Under the pieces are notes generated by a model. That model was not told the origin of the DNA, did no database searches, and saw only the letters and a list, made by a program, of their open reading frames with translations. The translations under genes and the position numbers were made by a program. Of a stretch of 64,000 bases of DNA, positions 25,757-33,843 are shown in pieces. The DNA comes from Streptosporangiaceae bacterium (GTDB lineage: Bacteria; Actinomycetota; Actinomycetes; Streptosporangiales; Streptosporangiaceae). Positions within the stretch are counted from its first letter, which is position 1, and every line of letters begins with the position of its first letter. The stretch is taken from NCBI GenBank assembly GCA_019245115.1, contig JAFARZ010000427.1, forward strand, positions 1 to 64,000. The letters run 5' to 3'.

Positions 25757-28700
25757 CTAGAATAGGTTCAGGCCAATGTAGGTGCCTGCCACCATGTTGG
25801 CAAGGCATCCGCCCGCCGGAATGCCCACCTCCCCAATGAAGTCGGCACCCGGAAGCAAGGCGATGAGGGGTTGTGCAGGCGCAGCCGCCGCCTCAGCCCC
25901 ACCGATACCTGCGTAACACGCGGATGCCAGACCGAGGAGGTCCTGACCGACGCTGAGCAGGTCGCTCCAGAAGCTCTGCCCGGCTGGGTCGATGAAGTTA
26001 ACGGGATCGTCGCCGGCGTAGGCGTACAGGTTGCCGTTGGCGGGGGAGTCGACCTGAGTTATGCTGTCGGGCTGGGTGTAGTGGCCGGGGCCGACCTGGT
26101 TCCCGACGCCGGTGTTCGGCTCGGCGGGCGGGCTGTACCAGCGGTTACCCAGGTGCAGGAACCCGGTGCCCGGGGTGACGGTGTCTTGCAGGGCGCCGGT
26201 GTAGGTGAGCATCGGGTCCAGGCCGCCGGGCTGGGCGTCCAGGCCGTAGGGAGTGTAGGGGTCGGTCAGCGTGCCGTTCCCGGAACTGTCAATGGTCGCG
26301 ACCACGGATCCCAGGTTATCGGTGACGTACATGATGTCGCCTTGCGGACTGCTGGTGCCGTCGCTGTTGACCTCTCCCAGGATGTCGCCTTGCTGGTCAT
26401 GCAAGACGTTGACCTTCTCACTCGAGCCGGTGGCGGTGTAGTCCTGGATCCAGGGCTGGCCGTCCTGACTGGCCAGGCCGTAGGTGATGTCGGCGGCGGA
26501 GCCGTCGGACAGCAGTTCGGCCTGAGTGCCGCCGGCGTAGCTGAAGCTCTCGGCGCCGGACCCGGCGGAGATCATCTGGTTGGCGTCATCGTAAGTCATA
26601 GCCCCGACGGACGGATCGCTGGTCTGGTTACCGGCCCCGTCGTAGGCGTAACCGCTGCTACTGACCTCGTTGGCGGAGTTGTACGTCCAGCTGCTGTTGG
26701 TCCCGGCGTCGTCGGCCGAGGTCATGTTGCCGTCGGAGTCGTAACCGTAGGTCGAGGTCGTCCCGTAGACGTTGTTGGTGGCCTTGGTGAGCCGATTGCC
26801 CTTGTCGTAGGTATTGACCGAAGTACCCGGCGCGAAGCCGTTCGCGATGTTCACCCATTGCACCAGGCCCGTGTCGGTGCTGGCGCTGCTGGTGGGGCAG
26901 GCTTTCCCGGACACGAACGGGCTGTAGCAGTACGAGGCGGAGAAGATCGTCCCGTTTCCTGAGCCGGTGACCTTGATGCCGGAGATGCGCCCGGCCTTGT
27001 CGTAGGTGGTGTTGACCTTGCCCAGATAGGTGGACTGAGTGGAGTCAGTGCCAAACAGGGTGAGGATCCGGCGCCCGTCGGTGTCGTACCCGAAGTACCA
27101 CAGCTTGCCGTCGGGGTCGGTGATCCCGGTCAGCAGGTTGCGGTCGTCGTAGGTGTAGGTGGTCGTGGCGGTGCCTCCCACCTGCCCGGCCAGCGGGTCG
27201 GTGACCGAGGTGAGGTTGCCGTCCAGGTCATAGCCGTAGGACAGCGTGCCGCCGCCGCTGGTGGCGTTGCGGGACAGGACCAGGTTGCGGCCGTCGTAGC
27301 TCCAGGTGGTGGTCCCGGACGGATCGCTGCGGGTCTTCAGGTTGCCGGCGCCGTCGTACTGATAGGTGACGGTGACCGCGTGCGGGCCGCCGGTATAGGC
27401 CACCTGGGTGATCCGGTCGGCGTTGTCGTAGCTGAAAGTAGCAGTGTTCCCGGCCCCGTCGGTGACGGTGGACACGCGGCCGAACCCGTCATAGGTGAAG
27501 GTGCGCGGCTGGAGGCTGTTGCCGGTCGGCGGGGTGACCTTGGTCAGCTCATGGTCGCCATCGGTGTAGCTGTAGGTGGTGGCGTTGGACCCGTTCTTCG
27601 GGTCGGTGGAGGTGGCCGGGGTGCCGTCGGAGTTGTAGGTGACCTTGGCCGTGGCCGGCAGTGGGTCTGCAGATTGCAGCAGATTGCCCGCGCCGTCGTA
27701 GGTGAAGGCGGTCGCGTTGCCCTGTGCGTCGGTGGAGGAGCTCGGCTGGAAGTTCGCGGTCGGATTGGTGCCCGTGGCCGAGTTTCCATAGGCCAGGCTG
27801 GCCGCGGCCCCGGTCGGCGATTGAGACTTGGTCAGCGACTCCCCGCTGTTGGCGCCGTAGGTGTTGGCAGTCGTTCCCTGCACGCCGTTGGTGAACGTGG
27901 AAACGTCATCGAAGGGGGTGTAGGAGGTAGAGCGGGAATCGCCCTGCTGGTCGACCACCTTGGTGATTAGCGCGTCGGTGGACCCGACGGTGTAGGTGAC
28001 GTTCGGCACCGAGACCACCGGCTCCAACTGGTTGGTGTTGGGGTCGGCCTCCTGCGTGGTGGTGGAGTTGGGGTAGGCGAACCGGGTCGTCGCCGTGGTG
28101 GTGCCCGTGGTGGTCTCGGTTACCGACGTGACCTGGTGGGAGGAGTTGTACTGCAGGATTATTTGCTCGTTGTCGCCGTTGATGATCGAGGTCAGGTCGT
28201 GCGAGGAGTCGTAACCGAACTGGATCGTCGTGTTGTCGGCCTGGGTGATCGAGTTCAGGTCACCGGAGGAGTTCACGTTGTAGGAGACACTGCGGTTCAG
28301 GCCACCGCCTGACTGCGCCAGCCCGCTTAGGTACAAGCCGGTGTAGCTCGCGATCACCGTCCGCGTGGGCGTGGACGCACCGTGCGGGGTGTACGTGACC
28401 TGCGTTTCCTGGTTCGAGCCGTTGTAGCCGATCTTGGTGGTGTTGCCGTTGCGGTCCGCCTCGCTGGTCAGCAGCCCCGCGGTGGTGAAGCACATGATCC
28501 GGCCCGTGGCGTGCCAGGTCATCGTGTACCCGGTCCCGCCGCAGGTGCTGCCCGAGGACTTGGCCAGCGTGACGTGGAATTGCGCCGGGCTCTTGTAGCC
28601 GCTGCCCGACGGGGTGAACTCGCCCGCCGTCCCGTCCTCGCCCAGGTAGGTGACCGACCCGTCGCTGGCCGGGTAGAGCTGGACGTCGACGCCTTCGCGT

Positions 28701-29107
28701 TGCCGCCATCCGTACCCGTTAGACCCCACCGCCACCCCGCTGCCGGTCAGCAGGCTGTTGTACGACGTGCCCAGCACCAGCGACGAGCCGATCTCCGGAA
28801 TCGTGATGTCCGTCGTGGTCAGCAGCACGTTGCCCGAGCCCACGTTGACCCGCAGCGACACCTTGTCAGAAATGTTGAACGACTGGAACGTGCCGTTCGG
28901 GACCGGCCCGGATCCCACCGGGATACTCGGCGGCGAGTTCACCGTCTGCAGCGGGTGGTAGACCGCCGACGGCGCCGCCAACGCGGCGGGAATAGGGACG
29001 AGAGAAAGGGCTGTTACCGCCACCGCTGCGACAAGCGCGATGACATAAACCCATGCAGAAGAGAACCGACGAGCCAACACGACCTCGCTAACGCGGCAGG
29101 CGATCAT
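25757..29107 (-). CDS. Secreted RHS/YD-repeat protein with variable C-terminus
   Basis: 1116 residues from ATG 29107 (an ATG at 29344 extends the frame without family similarity). A signal peptide (SAWVYVIALVAAVAVTALSLVPIPAALA) is followed by a DUF6531-like N-terminal part and then dozens of YD repeats, e.g. FTYDGFGRVSTVTDGAGN, TWSYDGRNLV, YGYDLDGNLTSVTDP, from about residue 290 to 900. The RHS core ends at LYAYAGDDPVNFIDPAG, the site after which toxins vary. The remaining 75 residues (SFWSDLLSVGQDLLG to the C-terminal TYIGLNLF) are hydrophobic with two cysteines. Probably a contact-dependent or cell-wall toxin carrier. A strong hydrophobic tail makes membrane insertion plausible; the activity cannot be assigned. 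Confidence 0.88.
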   Translation of the reverse strand: MIACRVSEVVLARRFSSAWVYVIALVAAVAVTALSLVPIPAALAAPSAVYHPLQTVNSPPSIPVGSGPVPNGTFQSFNISDKVSLRVNVGSGNVLLTTTDITIPEIGSSLVLGTSYNSLLTGSGVAVGSNGYGWRQREGVDVQLYPASDGSVTYLGEDGTAGEFTPSGSGYKSPAQFHVTLAKSSGSTCGGTGYTMTWHATGRIMCFTTAGLLTSEADRNGNTTKIGYNGSNQETQVTYTPHGASTPTRTVIASYTGLYLSGLAQSGGGLNRSVSYNVNSSGDLNSITQADNTTIQFGYDSSHDLTSIINGDNEQIILQYNSSHQVTSVTETTTGTTTATTRFAYPNSTTTQEADPNTNQLEPVVSVPNVTYTVGSTDALITKVVDQQGDSRSTSYTPFDDVSTFTNGVQGTTANTYGANSGESLTKSQSPTGAAASLAYGNSATGTNPTANFQPSSSTDAQGNATAFTYDGAGNLLQSADPLPATAKVTYNSDGTPATSTDPKNGSNATTYSYTDGDHELTKVTPPTGNSLQPRTFTYDGFGRVSTVTDGAGNTATFSYDNADRITQVAYTGGPHAVTVTYQYDGAGNLKTRSDPSGTTTWSYDGRNLVLSRNATSGGGTLSYGYDLDGNLTSVTDPLAGQVGGTATTTYTYDDRNLLTGITDPDGKLWYFGYDTDGRRILTLFGTDSTQSTYLGKVNTTYDKAGRISGIKVTGSGNGTIFSASYCYSPFVSGKACPTSSASTDTGLVQWVNIANGFAPGTSVNTYDKGNRLTKATNNVYGTTSTYGYDSDGNMTSADDAGTNSSWTYNSANEVSSSGYAYDGAGNQTSDPSVGAMTYDDANQMISAGSGAESFSYAGGTQAELLSDGSAADITYGLASQDGQPWIQDYTATGSSEKVNVLHDQQGDILGEVNSDGTSSPQGDIMYVTDNLGSVVATIDSSGNGTLTDPYTPYGLDAQPGGLDPMLTYTGALQDTVTPGTGFLHLGNRWYSPPAEPNTGVGNQVGPGHYTQPDSITQVDSPANGNLYAYAGDDPVNFIDPAGQSFWSDLLSVGQDLLGLASACYAGIGGAEAAAAPAQPLIALLPGADFIGEVGIPAGGCLANMVAGTYIGLNLF

Positions 29108-29722
29108 GACTGGGCACCCGGAAGCCCGGAAGCCCGGACGGAGAAGTGGAGGGGAGACATCCCCGACGGAGACCCGGCCTGCTTTCCTAAGCGAGTGTCC
29201 GGAGACGCGGGCATCACGAACTCGGCAGAATGTTGCATCCTGCCGACATATGGAAGAACTAGTGGATCTCGAACCCCGTAAATATTCTTTAATGAATTCC
29301 TTTGTCCCGAATTGAAAGGTACGTTCTGCCGACGACAGCGTCAAGCTCCTCGATGGTAAGCATTTCCTTACTCCGAAGTTAGGTTCGTCCGGACCACCGT
29401 CGTCACCACTGCTCCCATCGCCGAGCCTCGTGTCACGGGTGCGAGATTGGGTGTTTTAGGTGGTCAAGTTGTTGTTGATTTATGTGATTCCCAAGTGTCA
29501 GGCGGAATGGGAGATCGCGTCGATTGGTCGCCTGGGTATGCCCACGCCGGACTTGACAGACCCAGCCGTAAGTGAGGTGCCATAGGTAGGGGTCGGTAAG
29601 TGTGGCGGTGATCATGCCGGTTTTGGTGTTCCGCACGTGAGCTAACGGTGCGCCTACATGAAAGGCGGCTTGCTTCTCGAAAGGTCACCAGGGTCCACGG
29701 AGCGACCGGGGGGGCGCCGACG
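29108..29722. other. Intergenic region between RHS gene and nagA
   Basis: About 615 bases. Short ORFs on both strands lack ribosome sites and recognisable sequence. The section 29280-29500 is less GC-rich than its surroundings and probably holds the RHS promoter. No repeat of the families described here was seen in it. Confidence 0.5.
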
Positions 29723-30871
29723 CTATCCGGGCGTATCCACCCACTGGCCGCGGGCCATCACGGCGGTCAGCCGGAAGTCATCGTCAAGGACAACGAGGTC
29801 CGCGGCCAGGCCCGGGAGCAGGGCACCCGTGACTTCGGCGAGGCCGAGAATACGGGCCGGGGTGGTGCTCGCGGCCGCGGCGACGTCGGCGGCCGGCAGG
29901 TCCACCGCGGTGATCGCCCGCCGGACGACATGGGCCATCGTGGCGGTCGAGCCAGCGATCGAGCCGGCGCCAGGGACTCCTTCGGCGAGCCGGGCCACTC
30001 CCCCGGACACGACCACATCCTGAGGGCCGAGGCGGTAGCGGCCGTCCGGCATGCCCGCGGCGCCCATCGCGTCGGTGATCAGGACCAGATCGTCGCGCCT
30101 GAGGGCACGGGCCGCCAGGCGGATCGTCATATCGTGCAGGTGCGTGCCATCCGCGATCACCTCGCAGGTGACCCGGCGGTCCAGCAGTGCGCCGGCCGCG
30201 CCGGGTTCGCGGTGGTGCAGCGGGGGCATGGCGCTGAACAGATGGGTCGCATGCGTGACACCGGCGTCGATCGCGGCGGCGGTGACCTCGGCGGTCGCAT
30301 CCGTGTGTCCGGCGGCGGCGATCACTCCGGCCCCGACCGCGGCCCGGATCAGTTCAATGGCGCCGGGCAGTTCCGGAGCGATGGTGATCTGCCGCAGATG
30401 TCCCCGGGCCGCGGCGTGCAGCCGTTCGAACGCGGCCAGGTCGGGATCGAGCAGATAACGGGGATCCTGAGCGCCGCACCGAGCCTGTGACAGGAAGGGC
30501 CCCTCCAGATGGATGCCGTCGATCACGCCCTCATCGGCCAGGTCGGCCAGCATGGCGACACGCCACTGGAGTTCGTCCAGCGGCGCGGTCACCGTGCTGG
30601 CGATGATCCGGGTGGTGCCGTGCGCGCGGTGGAACGCGACGGCTTTCCTGGCCTCGTCGGCGCCGCCCTCGGTGAACGACGCACCGCCGCCGCCATGGAC
30701 GTGCATGTCGATGAATCCCGGGAGGATCCAGCTGTCGCCCAGATCCGTGACCTCGCCAGGAGGCGGTGGCTCACCGTTTCCGCGCGCTTCTATTTGCCCG
30801 TCGGCCACGCTGATCCAGCCAGGACGGTACCAGCCCTCCGGCGTGATCAGGTGCTTGGCTCGCAGAATCAT
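29723..30871 (-). CDS. nagA: N-acetylglucosamine-6-phosphate deacetylase
   Basis: 382 residues from ATG 30871, with GGAAG upstream; the open frame runs further only through repeat B. Converts GlcNAc-6-phosphate to glucosamine-6-phosphate and acetate. Metal and catalytic motifs are intact: HVHGGGG with H57 and H59, GIHLEGPFL (about 118-126), AAGHTDA (about 195), THLFSAMPPLHHREPG (about 215) and LITDAMGAAG (catalytic Asp about 268). Third gene of a minus-strand run after deoR-type regulator and SIS protein, separated from the SIS gene by two tandem B repeats that form its leader. Confidence 0.96.
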   Translation of the reverse strand: MILRAKHLITPEGWYRPGWISVADGQIEARGNGEPPPPGEVTDLGDSWILPGFIDMHVHGGGGASFTEGGADEARKAVAFHRAHGTTRIIASTVTAPLDELQWRVAMLADLADEGVIDGIHLEGPFLSQARCGAQDPRYLLDPDLAAFERLHAAARGHLRQITIAPELPGAIELIRAAVGAGVIAAAGHTDATAEVTAAAIDAGVTHATHLFSAMPPLHHREPGAAGALLDRRVTCEVIADGTHLHDMTIRLAARALRRDDLVLITDAMGAAGMPDGRYRLGPQDVVVSGGVARLAEGVPGAGSIAGSTATMAHVVRRAITAVDLPAADVAAAASTTPARILGLAEVTGALLPGLAADLVVLDDDFRLTAVMARGQWVDTPG

Positions 30872-30896
30872 AGGTAGATTCTTCCGCGCAGATTTA

Positions 30897-31085
30897 CCCT
30901 CCGCGCCAAGGCCTCGCTGCGCTCGGCCGGCTTGGAGCCACGGCGGGAATTGCCGCCCCTCCGGGACGGCAACCGCTCCATCTCCCTCCGCGCCAAGGCC
31001 TCGCTGCGCTCGGCCGGCTTGGAGCCACGGCGGGAATTGCCGCCCCTCCGGGACGGCAACCGCCGTGGCGCTCGCTTCCGCTCGC
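30897..31085 (+). repeat. Repeat B, copies 1 and 2 in tandem (nagA leader)
   Basis: Copy 1 spans 30897-30976 (shortened at its right end), copy 2 spans 30984-31085. Shared blocks include CCCTCCGCGCCAAGGCCTCG, CGGCTTGGAGCCACGGCGGG and GACGGCAACCGC. Read on the minus strand the unit contains hairpins such as TTGCCG...CGGCAA and ends in GGAGGG. It fills the gap between the SIS stop and the nagA start. Confidence 0.9.
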
Positions 31086-31088
31086 CGT

Positions 31089-31973
31089 TTACGCAAGTAT
31101 TACTGAGCGAGACAGGGAGCGGGGCTGGTCGGGGTTGATGGCCTTGCGGTCGGCCAGCGTTACGGCCAGGCGCTGTGCGCCGATCAGCCCGAGCAGCGGA
31201 TCGCCGCCCCGGTTGATAACCGTAGCTCCGGTACGCGCGGCGTCGGCGGCCAGGCTGGCGGGAATCTCGCCGATGCCCCACACCACGGTGTCCGGATCGC
31301 TCACGCTGATCGGGCCGTGCCGGTACTCCATCGCCGGATACGACTCGGCCCATGTCCGCGACGCCTCGCGCAGCTTGAGCGCCGCCTCGTCGGCCACGAA
31401 CGACGCCCAGCCGCAGCCGAGGAACGTGTACTCGGCGCGGTCGGCCAGTTCCGCGGGGAGCGGGCGCGTCAGTTCGGCGGCGGCCGCGGCGGGGAGCGCG
31501 CTCAGATCCTCACCCAGGTGAGCACGGAGCAGGACGATCGCGGCGGTGATGAACCGGCTGGACACCACCGAACGCTCATCGGCGAAGTCCAGAAGCACCA
31601 AGTTGGACGTTTCGCGGGCTAGAGGCGCACTTTCGGTCGCGGTGAGCGACGTCGTTCTAATGTTAGAAGGAATTTCCCGAAGTGCGGCAAGAACCTCTGT
31701 GGTCGTGCCGGTGCGAGAAATGAACACCATGTGGTCATAGTCCCTGGTAGATACCAGCTCCGACGCGGGATAACCATCGGTAGGGCCATGACCCGCGGCC
31801 TCACGAAGCCGCGCGTAGGCGCGCGCGACGTTGAGCGAGGAGCCGCAGCCGATCACCGCCACGCGCTCGCCAGGGGCCGGAAGCGTCCCGGCAGCTGACA
31901 GAGACGCGGCGCGGGCGATCGCGGTTGACCACACATCGGGCTGGCTGGTGATTTCGTCCGACAGGTAGCTCAT
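31089..31973 (-). CDS. SIS-domain sugar-phosphate isomerase/deaminase
   Basis: 294 residues from ATG 31973, preceded by GGGAG; a start at 32033 has no ribosome site. Two SIS domains: VAVIGCGSSLNVARAYARL with FISRTGTTTEVLAAL (residues about 35-105) and FLGCGWASFVADEAALKLREASRTWAESYPAMEYRHGPIS (about 175-220). The E..RHGP segment is the signature of GlmS-isomerase/AgaS-like enzymes that interconvert amino-sugar and keto-sugar phosphates. Between the DeoR regulator and nagA, it probably converts glucosamine-6-phosphate (the NagA product) to fructose-6-phosphate in place of NagB; that assignment is inferred. Confidence 0.88.
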   Translation of the reverse strand: MSYLSDEITSQPDVWSTAIARAASLSAAGTLPAPGERVAVIGCGSSLNVARAYARLREAAGHGPTDGYPASELVSTRDYDHMVFISRTGTTTEVLAALREIPSNIRTTSLTATESAPLARETSNLVLLDFADERSVVSSRFITAAIVLLRAHLGEDLSALPAAAAAELTRPLPAELADRAEYTFLGCGWASFVADEAALKLREASRTWAESYPAMEYRHGPISVSDPDTVVWGIGEIPASLAADAARTGATVINRGGDPLLGLIGAQRLAVTLADRKAINPDQPRSLSRSVILA

Positions 31974-32069
31974 CACTGCTCCCGGCTCCACTGCGCCCGA
32001 CTCCACAATACTGCAATCATGATCTTTGCTCATTCATGAGTGATTCTTGCCTCTATGAAGCAGTATAGA

Positions 32070-32864
32070 TCATGTAGTTATGACAGTGATGCCCCGCTCG
32101 GCGAAGCCTCCCAGCACCGATCTCACCAGGGCCGCCTCCCCGGCCTGGTCGTCGGTCACGATCGTGTCGATCTCATCGCTGGCGCAAACCCGGGCAAAGG
32201 CGCGTTTGCCCAGCTTGGAGCTATCCGAAACAATCGCCACACGCTCGGCTCTGCTGGCCATGAGGCGGTTGATGCTGGCCTCGCCCTCGTGGTGGGCGGT
32301 CGCCCCCGTCCGCACGTCCAGCGCGTCCACGCCGAGGATGGCCCAGTCGATGCTCAGTTCGGCCAGCACCAGGGTGGCGAGCGGTCCGATCAGCTCGTAG
32401 GACTGGCCGCGGGCCACGCCGCCGGTCAGGACGATCTTGACCTGCTGGCGGACGGCGAGTTCGTTGGCGATGTTGAGCGCGTTGGTGACCACGGTGATGG
32501 CCGGGTCACCCTCCTGCAGGTCGGGCCGGGTGGCGAGCGCCCTGGCGACCTCACTGGTGGTGGTCCCGCCGTTCAGCGCCACGATCGCGCCCGGCGTCAC
32601 CAGGGCCGCGGCGGCCCGGCCGATCCGCTGCTTCTCCGCCGCGTGGCGAGCGGTCTTGTACCGCAGCGGCAGGTCGTAGGACACGTTCCCCGCGATGGCG
32701 CCGCCGCGAGTGCGTGTTATCAGCTGCTGTTTGGCCAGGTCATCCATGTCCCTGCGGATGGTGGCGAAGGACACGCCGAGCACCTGGGCCGCGTCGGCGA
32801 CACTGACCTCACCGTCGGCCGACATCAGCTCCAGCAGGGCATTCCAACGCTGGTACCTGGACAT
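32070..32864 (-). CDS. DeoR/GlpR-family regulator
   Basis: 264 residues from ATG 32864, with GGGGG upstream. The N-terminal DeoR helix-turn-helix is clear (RWNALLELMSADGEVSVADAAQVLGVSFATIRRDMDDLAKQQLITRTRGGAI), followed by the DeoR C-terminal sensor (VALNGGTTTSEVARAL, VTNALNIANELA, VLTGGVARGQSYELIGPLA, VSDSSKLGKRAFA). First gene before the SIS protein and nagA, with a 96-base gap to the SIS start; probably a sugar-phosphate-responsive repressor of that set. Confidence 0.94.
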   Translation of the reverse strand: MSRYQRWNALLELMSADGEVSVADAAQVLGVSFATIRRDMDDLAKQQLITRTRGGAIAGNVSYDLPLRYKTARHAAEKQRIGRAAAALVTPGAIVALNGGTTTSEVARALATRPDLQEGDPAITVVTNALNIANELAVRQQVKIVLTGGVARGQSYELIGPLATLVLAELSIDWAILGVDALDVRTGATAHHEGEASINRLMASRAERVAIVSDSSKLGKRAFARVCASDEIDTIVTDDQAGEAALVRSVLGGFAERGITVITT

Positions 32865-32993
32865 GGAGCCCCCACGTCTAACGAAGCATCGTGTTTATGG
32901 AATGTACATATCATGATGCGGCCATGGTGCGTCGTTGTGCACCTTTAATGCCACGAAGCGTGTGTGAATCTGCGCGATCAGCGCCTACAGCGG

Positions 32994-33740
32994 TCAGCAA
33001 CCGCCCGCGGGACCCGGTACCCCGGGGCCGGTCTCCGGATCGTCGACAATGCCGACGGCGGGCCGGATCACCCCGCCGAAGTGCACCACATACCAGACAC
33101 CGCGCCAGGAAATCAGCGACGCGATACCGATCGAACGCTCCTGGCCGCCGGCGTCGTAGACGAGCCGCGTGCCGTTGATGTGCCAGTAACCCACGTAGTT
33201 GTAGCAGTAACCGGGGGGAACCCAGGCCGCTTCGGAGCTTGGCGCTATGTCGACACGAAGCAGCCGGGCCTGCGAGCCCACGACGCGATGCGCGGCGCGC
33301 ACGTCCAGCTCGAAGTCGAGCCAGAGCCGTCCGGTCCAGTCTGCTTCCGGATTTCCTACGGCCTTGACCTTGGCGTATGCGGTCTCGGGGAAGAACGCCG
33401 GGCGGCCGAAGCCTGGGCTGCCCGTGGTCACCGCCAGCCAGACGTCCGTCATCGCGTTGCGGAATGCCTTGGAACGCGTGCTCGGGAACTGCCGGGTCTG
33501 CGGCCGGGCGCCTGCCCCTGGGTCCACCGGCAGCGCCTGCGCCTGCGCGGGGGGCCGGGGCTTCGGCGGCACGATCCCGGCGGATGACGTCCGGGGCGTC
33601 CGGGTAGCCGTGGCGGCCGGGCGGCTGGACCCGGTCGCGCTGGGGGAAGAACTCGCCGAGCATCCCGCCAGTAGCGCCACCGCGGTGAGCGCCACGGCGG
33701 CCACTCCCGTCCGGGGCGCCATCCGGTCCATCGCTGTCAC
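32994..33740 (-). CDS. Secreted lipoprotein of unknown function
   Basis: 248 residues. Signal peptide with lipobox (VAAVALTAVALLAGC, Cys at about residue 27), a Ser/Thr/Pro-rich linker (about 28-75), and a globular part with ATDVWLAVTTG-like, AFFPETAYAKVKAV, RLWLDFELDVRAAHRVV and YCYNYVGYWHINGTRLVYD. The globular part looks like a membrane-tethered binding domain; I do not recognise a family. Divergent from lhr, 103 bases between starts. Confidence 0.8.
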   Translation of the reverse strand: MTAMDRMAPRTGVAAVALTAVALLAGCSASSSPSATGSSRPAATATRTPRTSSAGIVPPKPRPPAQAQALPVDPGAGARPQTRQFPSTRSKAFRNAMTDVWLAVTTGSPGFGRPAFFPETAYAKVKAVGNPEADWTGRLWLDFELDVRAAHRVVGSQARLLRVDIAPSSEAAWVPPGYCYNYVGYWHINGTRLVYDAGGQERSIGIASLISWRGVWYVVHFGGVIRPAVGIVDDPETGPGVPGPAGGC

Positions 33741-33843
33741 CCGTCACGTTCTATCGGCCAGTTCCGACGGTCGAGACTACCGGGCGCGGACGGCGCGGGG
33801 ACAGCCGGTCAAGAATGTCAGTGGCTGGATGCATTATGGGGGC

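Noticed and set aside
29433-29636. 67-codon minus-strand ORF upstream of the RHS gene
   Set aside because: No ribosome site, no recognisable sequence and unusual codon choice for this genome.
29723-31096. Long N-terminal extension of NagA through repeats B1 and B2
   Set aside because: The added residues are translated repeat; the family start is ATG 30871 with its own ribosome site.
33247-33843. N-terminal extension of the Lhr frame
   Set aside because: It overlaps the divergent lipoprotein gene on the other strand and has no helicase similarity; ATG 33844 has a ribosome site.
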